Shown here piece by piece: positions 6,042-12,782 of a stretch of DNA of 12,951 nucleotides. The notes under the pieces are model-generated. The model was given only the letters and a program-made list of their open reading frames with translations. It was not told where the DNA came from and ran no database searches. Origin of the DNA: Planctomycetales bacterium (GTDB lineage Bacteria; Planctomycetota; Phycisphaerae; SM23-33). Position 1 is the stretch's first letter. Every line of letters starts with the position of its first letter. The translations under genes and the position numbers were made by a program. The stretch lies in contig JAUVIQ010000067.1 in NCBI GenBank assembly GCA_030592655.1, positions 1 to 12,951 of the forward strand, in the 5' to 3' direction.

Positions 6042-6498
6042 ATTCGATCACCTCCCGAGGGGAGCAGATAGCGATTTCCGTAAATTCATTCTGCCTGTTT
6101 ACTGTATTATACAAGGGAATCTTATCGAAGTGAACAATGTGTTTGAAGTTCCAGCTTACTATTACCGAACATTCGCTGACGGTGGCAATTGCAACATGTA
6201 AAGCATCATCGGAAGATTTGTCCGTCAGAATGCCGGAAGATAAATACGCAGCCTGTAATCGGGTTGCTTCGGCAGTGATTCGCACAAGGTCTGCGCCACC
6301 TGTAATTTCGTCGAGAAGCCGTTGTACTTGCTCGGGCGCAGCTGCCAGTTCATCCTGAACCAGAGGTGAAAGAACCAAGCGAAAACGCCCCTCAAGAACT
6401 TGGCGAAAGAATTGTTGGCTGGGCTTGGAAAACTCTTCATCAAAAGCGCCACCAAAAACAGATGTATCCGCATAGATTCTTATCGGTTCCCGTTTCAT
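6022..6498 (-). CDS. PIN-domain ribonuclease (VapC-like toxin)
   Basis: A 158-residue PIN-domain protein. Acidic metal-site candidates are D11 (IYADTSVFGG), E50 (VQDELAAAP) and D97/D98 (SSDDALHVAIA), followed by VSWNFKHIVH (114-123), the typical fourth region of this PIN subgroup. Such proteins are Mg-dependent endoribonucleases, usually toxins held in check by a partner. The region is poorer in GC than its neighbours: lines 6121-6240 count 52 of 120 bases. It sits inside the glcD-to-alcohol dehydrogenase run on the same strand and is flanked by two copies of the glcD 3' end, so it looks like an insertion. AAGGG precedes the ATG. Confidence 0.88.
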   Translation of the reverse strand: MKREPIRIYADTSVFGGAFDEEFSKPSQQFFRQVLEGRFRLVLSPLVQDELAAAPEQVQRLLDEITGGADLVRITAEATRLQAAYLSSGILTDKSSDDALHVAIATVSECSVIVSWNFKHIVHFDKIPLYNTVNRQNEFTEIAICSPREVIEYEDEDI

Positions 6499-6538
6499 CA
6501 GACGACCCTTCTACAGGATGGATACTTGTACCGCCACT

Positions 6539-7969
6539 CTAAACGTCAAAAATCTTCCCCGGATTGAGGATGTTATTCGGGTCCCAGGCCTTCTTTATAG
6601 CGCGCATCACGTCTATCACCGGCTCGGCCATTACCAGCGGGAGGTATTTCTTGCGTTTATGCCCGATACCGTGCTCGCCGCTTATCGTCCCGCCGAGACT
6701 CTTTGCCAATTCGTACAGTTCCTTGAGCACGACAGGCAGCGTTTTTTCCCATTTCTCCACAGGCCAATCCGGGTTCATCACAACGCGCGTGTGCATATTC
6801 CCGTCCCCGGCGTGGCCGTAGCAGGGAATCTGCACGCCGTATTTGTCGGCTATTCGACCCATTCCCGTAACCAGCGCGGGAATCTCGGATATCGGAACAA
6901 CCAGGTCCTCGCTGCTCTGATAGCGGGTTACTATTCCGTATGCCTCACCGATGTTCCGACGAACCTTCCATATCCGCTCGCTCGTCGTGAAATTATCAGC
7001 CACGTACACCTCAATCGCACCGGCTTCGAGGCACATCTCGCCGATGGCTTCATATTCACGCTCAACCTGCTCTGCCCCGGAACCATCAACCGTTATCAGC
7101 AACATCGCACCGGCTCGCTCGTAAGGGATCGTCTCGTTCAAATACTCGCACGACGCGCGAACCGCACTGCGGTCCATAAACTCTATCGCCGTCGGTATTA
7201 TACCGCTGCCGGTCATTATCTTCGGAACAGCCCCAATGGCCTGCTCCGCCGACTCGAACAAACAAAGCAAATCAACGTTGGCCGTCGGCAACGGCATCAG
7301 TTTCAGCGTTATCTTCGTGAATATCCCAAGCGTGCCCTCCGAGCCGACCATCAGGCCAATAAGGTTGTAACCCGTAACGTCCTTGACGAGTTTGCCGCCG
7401 AGTTGGACGATCTCGCCCGTCGGCGTTACGACCTCCAGGCCGGTTACGTATCTGCCTGTTACGCCGTACTTTACAGCCTTTCCGCCACCGGCGTTCTCGG
7501 CTACGTTTCCGCCGATGTAACACGTCTCCAGACTCATCGGATAGCCTGCATAGAACAGCCCGTCGTCGCGGATAAGGTCGTTGATTTCGTTGGTTACCAC
7601 TCCCGGCTCGACGGTGATCATCATGTTGGCAAGGTCGATCTCGACGACCTTGTTCATCCTGCCGGTCAGCAGTACGATCCCGCCCGCCAGTGGAACCGCC
7701 CCACCGCTCAGGCCGCTGCCCGCGCCGCGAGGCGTAACGGCGATCATCTCGCGATTGGCCAGTTGCATAATGGCGGCGATTTCATCAGCCGTCGCCGGGC
7801 GAACCGCCACTTCGGGCATGTGGGCGTAGCGCTCTTCAGCCACTTCGTCGTGCGACCAAGCCTGGAGTTTCTCGGCATCGCCGAAAATGACATATTTCTC
7901 GCCGACGATTCCGGATAGTTCCGCGACGATTTCGGAAGTTACAGGGTTATATCGATCAATACTCGCCAT
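6539..7969 (-). CDS. glcD: FAD-linked 2-hydroxyacid dehydrogenase, GlcD/LctD type
   Basis: A 476-residue flavoprotein of the glycolate oxidase subunit D / D-lactate dehydrogenase family that oxidises a 2-hydroxyacid (lactate or glycolate) to the 2-oxoacid. The FAD_binding_4 domain (about 50-220) has RGAGSGLSGG (81-90) and IGGNVAENAGG (152-162). The C-terminal FAD-oxidase domain has GHAGDGN (385-391) and GEHGIG (431-436), the metal and substrate region. It lacks an Fe-S domain, so electrons must leave to a partner, and etfB and etfA lie upstream in the same run. This is the make-up of the Lct lactate dehydrogenase/EtfAB of Acetobacterium woodii. The ATG at 7969 shares one base with the stop of the 194-aa gene (TGATG). 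Lactate as substrate is inference; glycolate is possible. Confidence 0.93.
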   Translation of the reverse strand: MASIDRYNPVTSEIVAELSGIVGEKYVIFGDAEKLQAWSHDEVAEERYAHMPEVAVRPATADEIAAIMQLANREMIAVTPRGAGSGLSGGAVPLAGGIVLLTGRMNKVVEIDLANMMITVEPGVVTNEINDLIRDDGLFYAGYPMSLETCYIGGNVAENAGGGKAVKYGVTGRYVTGLEVVTPTGEIVQLGGKLVKDVTGYNLIGLMVGSEGTLGIFTKITLKLMPLPTANVDLLCLFESAEQAIGAVPKIMTGSGIIPTAIEFMDRSAVRASCEYLNETIPYERAGAMLLITVDGSGAEQVEREYEAIGEMCLEAGAIEVYVADNFTTSERIWKVRRNIGEAYGIVTRYQSSEDLVVPISEIPALVTGMGRIADKYGVQIPCYGHAGDGNMHTRVVMNPDWPVEKWEKTLPVVLKELYELAKSLGGTISGEHGIGHKRKKYLPLVMAEPVIDVMRAIKKAWDPNNILNPGKIFDV

Positions 7970-8553
7970 CAGGAAATCTCATCGGGTACATTGATTACAA
8001 TTGCATCTGAAGAATACATAGATCCGAACCAGTTACTCTTCCCAACAGGAAAATCATTCTTGAAGTGAAGTCTTTTCTTAACCAAAAACTTCGGTTTGTT
8101 ATTGGAATCTGCAACGGCAAACACGGATAGTATGTATTGTCCGGCCCTGAAGCGAAAACTAGGCTGTTCTGCGATAAACCAAATGTACTTCATAACCGAA
8201 CTCCCAGCCTTTACGCTAAAGGCTTTTACATGTTCCCTCCAAAGGTCGGTTCCTAAGCTAGGAGCGGCTTCGCCTTCATAATGTGCCCAAAACGCAAAAC
8301 TATGATCCTCCCCACTTCTCAATTTAGCATATAAATGATTAATTACGCCGTTCAGGGCTCCCTTATTGCTAATTACTAACGGCAAGCAAATGCAGGGGCA
8401 TAAGGCTCCACCTTCCGAGGATTGAGGATGTGCAATATGAACAAATCGCAAAGGAGCACAACTGTAGCGCGGTCTTCTGATGCTATTCCAATAAAATGCA
8501 AAAAGTGCAATGCATAACGCTAGGAAGGAGATAGACACAGCAAGAACGTTCAT
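7969..8553 (-). CDS. Membrane-anchored protein of unknown function, coupled to etfA and glcD
   Basis: A 194-residue protein with one N-terminal membrane segment (about residues 4-22) followed by a soluble, probably beta-rich domain of about 165 residues (LPLVISNKGALNG, FSVKAGSSVMKYIWFIAEQ, FRAGQYILSVFAVAD). I do not recognise the family. The start overlaps the etfA stop as TAATG, and its stop overlaps the glcD start as TGATG, so translation is tightly coupled on both sides. Base composition is lower in GC than both neighbours (75 of 180 bases in 8041-8220), and codon use is visibly different. That suggests a later arrival that nevertheless fits the operon exactly. It may anchor or modulate the ETF-dehydrogenase complex at the membrane, but nothing in the sequence proves this. 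Confidence 0.75.
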   Translation of the reverse strand: MNVLAVSISFLALCIALFAFYWNSIRRPRYSCAPLRFVHIAHPQSSEGGALCPCICLPLVISNKGALNGVINHLYAKLRSGEDHSFAFWAHYEGEAAPSLGTDLWREHVKAFSVKAGSSVMKYIWFIAEQPSFRFRAGQYILSVFAVADSNNKPKFLVKKRLHFKNDFPVGKSNWFGSMYSSDAIVINVPDEIS

Positions 8554-9563
8554 TATTTACTACTCCTGATTTGCTTGATGCGCTGTGTCAGTATCGGGAC
8601 GACTTCGAAGAGGTCGCCGACGATTCCGAAGTCGGCGACGTTGAAAATCTGTGCGTCCGGGTCGGTGTTGATTGCGACGATTGTCTCTGCCGTCTGCATC
8701 CCGGCAAGGTGCTGTATCGAGCCGGAAACGCCCGCGCCGAGGTAGAATTTCGGCGTAACGGTTTTTCCAGACAGGCCTATCTGGTGCGGGTAACTCATCC
8801 AGCCCCTGTCAATCACGTCGCGCGACGCCCCCAAAGCCGCATCAAGCGCATCGGCAAGTTCCTGCATCAATGGAATGTTCTCGCCCTTCTTTATACCCCG
8901 CCCCACCGCGACGACCGTGTCGGCGTCCTGAAGGCTGTGGGAATCCTCGTTCGCCTCGAAATCCACCAGTCGAACCCTGCTGGCCAGAAGGTCGGACGTC
9001 GCTTCGAGGCGGATAATCTCGCCTGTCCGCCCGGACTGTTTATCAGCCGGCTTGGTGCTCCGAGGCCTGACCGTCGCCATTTGCGGACGGTGGCTTGGCG
9101 TCTTAATCGTCGCGAGGATATTGCCCCCGATGGCTGGGCGCGTCTGGAGCAGATTGCCGGTTTCTTCCTCAATATCGAGCACCGTGCAGTCCGCCGTCAA
9201 ACCCGCATTGGCCTTGATTGCGACATAAGGCATCAGCGTCCTGCCGGTCGAAGTCGCACCGGCGATGATAATTTCGGGGCGATATTCCTCGATTATCTTC
9301 AACATGCAGGCAGAGTACGGCTCGACGAGAAAATGCTCCAATTCCGGAGCCTCCATTGCCACCACGCGGTCGGCTCCGCAGTCGATCAACGCCTGAAGAT
9401 CGTCGGCGTTGATGTCATGCCCGAAGATCATCGCCGTCAGGTCAGTATTGCGTTTGCCGGCCAATTCCCGCCCGCGAGTCAACAACTCATAACTGATCCG
9501 CTGCACCCGGCCACCCGACTGCTCAGCCAGTATCCAGACACCTTTATAATCAGATTGCTTCAC
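8553..9563 (-). CDS. etfA: Electron transfer flavoprotein alpha subunit
   Basis: A 336-residue EtfA. The N-terminal half is the alpha/beta domain; the C-terminal FAD domain carries GRGIKKGEN (221-229), QIGLSGKTV (261-269), GAGVSGSIQHLAGM (276-289) and INTDPDAQIFNVADFGIVGD (298-317), all standard FAD-binding blocks. It starts with GTG at 9563, preceded by AAGGG. It has no N-terminal ferredoxin domain, unlike the EtfA of the Acetobacterium Lct complex as I remember it. With EtfB it takes electrons from the GlcD-type dehydrogenase. Whether it bifurcates or is a plain ETF cannot be told from the visible motifs. The stop overlaps the next ATG by one base (TAATG). Confidence 0.95.
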   Translation of the reverse strand: MKQSDYKGVWILAEQSGGRVQRISYELLTRGRELAGKRNTDLTAMIFGHDINADDLQALIDCGADRVVAMEAPELEHFLVEPYSACMLKIIEEYRPEIIIAGATSTGRTLMPYVAIKANAGLTADCTVLDIEEETGNLLQTRPAIGGNILATIKTPSHRPQMATVRPRSTKPADKQSGRTGEIIRLEATSDLLASRVRLVDFEANEDSHSLQDADTVVAVGRGIKKGENIPLMQELADALDAALGASRDVIDRGWMSYPHQIGLSGKTVTPKFYLGAGVSGSIQHLAGMQTAETIVAINTDPDAQIFNVADFGIVGDLFEVVPILTQRIKQIRSSK

Positions 9564-9594
9564 TGGTATTACCCTTCGAAAACGTGAAAATCAC

Positions 9595-9768
9595 TCATTT
9601 CTTTTGAAAACGGGGCGGGATAAAGAAACCTACCAGCGCCCCACCGATAGCAGCCAGCGTGCAACCGTCTGAGTAAAGCCCCAATGCTTCTGTCAGCAGG
9701 TAGGCAAGGATCGCAACACCGATTGCCAAGCCAATTCGTCGAATCACTGCAAAGTCTCCGTCTTTCAT
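9595..9768 (-). CDS. 57-residue membrane protein between etfB and etfA
   Basis: A short open frame of 57 codons on the operon strand. The product starts MKDGDFAVIRRIGLAIG, has a hydrophobic stretch (about residues 11-26), a short polar loop with D and C (LYSDGCT), a second hydrophobic stretch (37-50) and ends PPRFQKK. This is the pattern of a two-helix small membrane protein with a positive end. An AGGAG follows the etfB stop codon at a good spacing from the ATG, and the spacing to etfA is 31 bases. I do not know a family. Support is the ribosome site, the membrane pattern and a snug fit in the operon. Confidence 0.65.
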   Translation of the reverse strand: MKDGDFAVIRRIGLAIGVAILAYLLTEALGLYSDGCTLAAIGGALVGFFIPPRFQKK

Positions 9769-9780
9769 CCCGATACTCTC

Positions 9781-10578
9781 CTAAATAAGTTGCTTTTCTT
9801 TTAGAAATTCCACCATTCGGTCAACCGCGACGACGATGGACTCATCATCACCGGCGATGAGTTTTTCGCACTTTCGCGCGACGGTTGGTTTGTGAATCTT
9901 GACCACCCGCGTGGGTGAACCGTTCAGGCCCAGTTTGTCCGGTTCGACCTCCAGGTCGCCGCTGGTCCAGGTGGGAATTTCCATCTTCTTTGCCTTCTGC
10001 TTGCCGCGGAGCGTCGGCAGGCGCGGGTCGGCTATTTCCTTGACAACCGTAAGCACAGCCGGTAGTTCCACATCCAACACCTCGTATCCCGTCTCGACCA
10101 GACGATGCACCCGGCAGGATTTTTCGACGACGCTATCGACCTTCCCGATATATGAAGCCACGGGCAAATCGAGGAACGACGCAATGCCGGGCCCGACCTG
10201 GCCGGTATCGCCGTCAGTCGCCCGCTCGCCGCAGATTATCAAATCGTACCCGCCTATACGTTTTACAGCACCGGCCAGGACATAACTGGTCGCCCATGTA
10301 TCTGCCCCGGCGAATGCCCTGTCGGAGATGAGAACGGCAGAATCGCACCCCATCGCAATTGCTTCGCGCAGGGCTTTGATAGCCTTGGGAGGCCCCATCG
10401 AAACGACGACAATCTCCCCGCCGTGCTCTTCGCGCAGACGGATGGCGATCTCAATGGCGTACAGGTCCAACGGATTGATGATGGCTTCGACGCCCTCGCG
10501 TATCATCGTTCCGGTTTCCTCATCCATCCGAACGGCGTTCGTCTCGGGAACCTGCTTTATCGGTACTATTATCCGCAT
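9781..10578 (-). CDS. etfB: Electron transfer flavoprotein beta subunit
   Basis: A 265-residue EtfB, the first gene of the minus-strand run. It begins MRIIVPIKQVPETNAVRMDE, has NPLDLYAIE.A, VVVSMGPP and the nucleotide-binding block CGERATDGDTGQVGP (116-130), typical of EtfB. The ADP/AMP or FAD site of ETFs is here, and in bifurcating ETFs the bifurcating FAD. The length is normal. Upstream is a good promoter (10643-10670) in the spacer shared with the divergent pduS-like gene. With etfA and glcD it forms the composition of an Lct-type lactate dehydrogenase. Confidence 0.95.
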   Translation of the reverse strand: MRIIVPIKQVPETNAVRMDEETGTMIREGVEAIINPLDLYAIEIAIRLREEHGGEIVVVSMGPPKAIKALREAIAMGCDSAVLISDRAFAGADTWATSYVLAGAVKRIGGYDLIICGERATDGDTGQVGPGIASFLDLPVASYIGKVDSVVEKSCRVHRLVETGYEVLDVELPAVLTVVKEIADPRLPTLRGKQKAKKMEIPTWTSGDLEVEPDKLGLNGSPTRVVKIHKPTVARKCEKLIAGDDESIVVAVDRMVEFLKEKQLI

Positions 10579-10642
10579 CAGAAAACTCCTGTTCCTTACA
10601 GGCCGATTATGATACCAGAAAAAAAAAATCGCAACATCTAAA

Positions 10643-10670
10643 ATTATAGTGGATTTCTATCACATATCAA
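10643..10670 (-). promoter_or_regulatory. Promoter of the etfB-etfA-glcD operon
   Basis: On the minus strand TTGATA (10665-10670) and a perfect TATAAT (10643-10648) are separated by 16 bases. The predicted start is near 10636, with a leader of about 58 bases. The 16-base gap holds TGTGATAGAAATC, almost the same as a block upstream of deoR (12745-12757), so a bound regulator would cover the promoter. Confidence 0.65.
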
Positions 10671-10706
10671 GCGATAATATGGTAGTATTCTTTCAGGCGA
10701 CAGGTA
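10652..10706. promoter_or_regulatory. Shared control blocks in the etfB/pduS divergent spacer
   Basis: Three blocks here recur before deoR. TGTGATAGAAATC lies on the minus strand at 10652-10664, CGATAATATGGT on the plus strand at 10672-10683, and TTCTTTCAG-N5-AGGTA at 10688-10706. The last is followed by TAGAAT-like bases (10705-10710) that could be a -10 for the pduS-like gene. The spacer of 162 bases has no gene. Candidate operators for the DeoR-type regulator. Confidence 0.55.
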
Positions 10707-10740
10707 GAATTCAGCCATATCCTGCCGCTATGGAACAACC

Positions 10741-12072
10741 ATGGGCATAATTACTCATGAAGACATTCTATTGGCCGGTGTTGTCGGCGCGGGCGGCGGC
10801 GGTTTCCCCGCGCACGTCAAACTCTCCGCCCATGCCGATATTGTAATCATAAACGCCGCCGAGTGCGAGCCGCTACTGCATAAGGACAAGGAAATCCTCC
10901 GCCACTTCAGCGATGAGGTTTTAGCGGGTCTGGCAACGGCAATGGAACTTACCGGGGCCAGTCGCGCGATAATCGCCGTCAAGGAAAAATACTCCGACGT
11001 AATCGCGTTGCTTCGGGACAAACTTTCGGCAAACATGTCTATCGCCCCTCTGGCGGATGTATATCCCGCCGGCGACGAGATGATCCTTGTTTATAACGTC
11101 CTGGGGCGGGTCGTTCCGCCCGGCGGATTGCCGCTGGACGTCGGCGCGGTTGTGATGAACGTCGAGACGGCCTTCAATGTGGCTTTGTCGCAGGACGGAC
11201 CTGTAACGGAAAAATTCCTCACCGTCGCGGGGGCAGTGGCCGAACCTGTAACGCTACGCGTACCGCTGGGTATCTCGCTTGGTGAATGTGTAACCGCCGC
11301 CGGAGGTCCAACCGTTACCGATGCGAACTACATCGTCGGCGGCGTAATGATGGGGCAACTCGAAGACGACCTCGACGCGCCGGTCGATAAGACCACCGCC
11401 GGGATAATCGTCCTGCCTTCGGATCACGTCGTAATTCGCAGGCAGCGGCGCGACTGGAAGCAAATCAGCCGGATCGCCCGCAGCGCGTGCGACCAGTGCA
11501 ATTTCTGCACCGAATTGTGCCCGCGTTATCTCCTCGGTCATCCCGTCCAGCCTCACCTGGCGATGAGGAGCATGGGTTTTAACCTCCTCGGCGAAGCCGC
11601 TGTCCTGGGAGCATCGTTCTGCAGCGAGTGTAATCTGTGCAGCATGTACTCCTGCCCGGAAGGCTTGGACCCGAAAGCGGTTTATGCCCGAAAAAAGGCT
11701 GAATTGGCTGAAAAAGACGAAAAATGGACCGACCCATCCTTTAATCCCCGCCGACCTGTGTTGCATCTTTCCGACCGTCAGGCCCCGATGGCCAGGCTGA
11801 TGAACAGGCTGAACCTGACCGGTTTTACCAACATCGGACCGCTGACCAAAACGACGATTGCAACGGGGAAAGTCCGAATCAAGTTGAAACAGCACGTCGG
11901 CGTTGCCTGTAATCCGGTCGTCAGTATTGGACAGACCGTTCGCGTCGGCGATCCCGTCGGGGATGTACCGCAGAGCAACGGAAAACCCTCACTCGGCGCA
12001 CCGGTCCACGCATCAATCGCCGGGCGGGTTACCGCCGTCGAAAACGACACCGTCCGGATTGAAAAGGAATAA
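10741..12072 (+). CDS. pduS: PduS/RnfC-like flavin Fe-S protein
   Basis: A 443-residue protein of the RnfC/Nqo1-related group, closest to PduS, the cobalamin reductase/electron-transfer protein of propanediol compartments. It has the glycine-rich GAGGGGFP at 16-23 (nucleotide/FMN region), an SLBB domain at about 157-205, and two [4Fe-4S] sites: cysteines 250, 253, 256 and 260, and 294, 297, 300 and 305. The second has an extra residue before the last cysteine. The end (385-443) is a barrel-sandwich domain, found N-terminal in RnfC. No membrane segments are visible, so it is likely a soluble protein docking at the shell. It is followed after 3 bases by the pduT-like gene, whose AAGGA lies in its own end. 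In Salmonella PduS binds PduT and passes electrons across the shell. Confidence 0.9.
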   Translation: MGIITHEDILLAGVVGAGGGGFPAHVKLSAHADIVIINAAECEPLLHKDKEILRHFSDEVLAGLATAMELTGASRAIIAVKEKYSDVIALLRDKLSANMSIAPLADVYPAGDEMILVYNVLGRVVPPGGLPLDVGAVVMNVETAFNVALSQDGPVTEKFLTVAGAVAEPVTLRVPLGISLGECVTAAGGPTVTDANYIVGGVMMGQLEDDLDAPVDKTTAGIIVLPSDHVVIRRQRRDWKQISRIARSACDQCNFCTELCPRYLLGHPVQPHLAMRSMGFNLLGEAAVLGASFCSECNLCSMYSCPEGLDPKAVYARKKAELAEKDEKWTDPSFNPRRPVLHLSDRQAPMARLMNRLNLTGFTNIGPLTKTTIATGKVRIKLKQHVGVACNPVVSIGQTVRVGDPVGDVPQSNGKPSLGAPVHASIAGRVTAVENDTVRIEKE

Positions 12073-12075
12073 CCA

Positions 12076-12636
12076 ATGGCCACCGTCAGAACAATCGGAG
12101 CACTGGAACTTTCCAGTATCGGTATCGGATACAAGGTCCAGGACGAACTTCTCAAGGCCGCCGACGTGGAACTGCTGATCGCCCGGACGATATGCTCGGG
12201 CAAATACCTGATTATCGTATGCGGGTCCGTCAGCGACGTGGAGTCGGCAATATCGGCCGGCGGACGTATTGCCGGCGAGGCAATGATTGATGAACTGGTC
12301 ATTCCGTCGGTGCATGAATCCGTCTTTCCCGCCCTCGGTCAATCGGTTGTGCTGCCGGATGATCAGATTGGCGCGTTAGGAGTAGTTGAGACGTTCGGCG
12401 GTGTGAGCATCATCGCCGCAGCAGACGCAGCCGCCAAAGCAGCCCGCGTTACGCTCTTCAGAATTCACGTGGCGATGGCGCTCGGCGGGAAGGGATTTTG
12501 CCTGATGACCGGTCAGATCGCCGATGTCCAGGCGGGCGTCTCGGCTGGGGCTGAAGTGGCGCGACAAAGAGGACTGTTGACCTCCAGCGTCGTAATACCA
12601 AGACCTCAACCGGAGATATTTAATGAATACATATAG
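12076..12636 (+). CDS. pduT: PduT-like tandem-BMC trimer shell protein with Fe-S pore cysteine
   Basis: A 186-residue protein of two BMC domains (about residues 4-88 and 95-180), which form trimers in microcompartment shells. It aligns well with Salmonella PduT: its LLIARTICSGKYL matches the LLVSKTICPGKFL region, and C40 here corresponds to PduT C38, the pore residue that holds a [4Fe-4S] cluster at the trimer axis. Other shared blocks are SLxLPxIHxSVxPA-like LVIPSVHESVFPAL, VETFG and the ending SSVVIPRPQPE. So an electron-conducting shell pore is likely, fed by the PduS-like partner. It follows that gene directly. This is the only shell protein in the window; the hexamers and pentamers must lie elsewhere. 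Confidence 0.94.
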   Translation: MATVRTIGALELSSIGIGYKVQDELLKAADVELLIARTICSGKYLIIVCGSVSDVESAISAGGRIAGEAMIDELVIPSVHESVFPALGQSVVLPDDQIGALGVVETFGGVSIIAAADAAAKAARVTLFRIHVAMALGGKGFCLMTGQIADVQAGVSAGAEVARQRGLLTSSVVIPRPQPEIFNEYI

Positions 12637-12782
12637 TTAAGAATCCCGCGAAACGACAAGTCTTGGGGTTCGTGTATCAGGAAATATCTGAATGAAAAAA
12701 ATTTCAATATTAACCTTGCGGAAATGACGATTATATGGTTTAATTGTGATAGATTTCTTTCAGAGTGTAGGTAAATATTATA
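12637..12782. other. Spacer between pduT and deoR
   Basis: 146 bases without a gene. Near its start is an imperfect palindrome (12648-12671, with CAAGTCTTG in the centre) lacking a T-run, so I do not call it a terminator. From 12728 on it holds the control blocks shared with the pduS spacer. The region is AT-rich. Confidence 0.6.
12728..12773 (+). promoter_or_regulatory. Control blocks before deoR, shared with the etfB/pduS spacer
   Basis: CGATTATATGGT (12728-12739) matches 10672-10683 at 11 of 12 bases. TGTGATAGATTTC (12745-12757) matches the minus strand of 10652-10664 at 11 of 13. TTCTTTCAG-N5-AGGTA (12755-12773) matches 10688-10706 with the same 5-base gap. AGGTA lies 9 bases before the deoR ATG and may double as its ribosome site. 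Autoregulation by the DeoR-type protein is inferred. Confidence 0.55.

Noticed and set aside
5795..6590. Insertion sequence bounded by direct repeats
   Set aside because: The repeats are coding ends of glcD, no transposase or integrase lies between them, and no terminal inverted repeats are seen.
6518..7918. Long plus-strand open frame (466 codons) opposite glcD
   Set aside because: It is exactly antisense to a clear glcD, its product is of biased composition with no recognisable motif, and GC-rich codon use on the other strand explains the lack of stops.
8571..9587. Plus-strand open frame (338 codons) opposite etfA
   Set aside because: Antisense shadow of a well-supported EtfA; Arg- and His-rich product with no family pattern.
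11254..11895. Minus-strand open frame opposite the pduS-like gene
   Set aside because: Antisense to a gene with two intact Fe-S motifs; no ribosome site or motif of its own.
12648..12671. Rho-independent terminator after pduT
   Set aside because: The palindrome is interrupted, its centre loop is too small in the best pairing, and no T-run follows.
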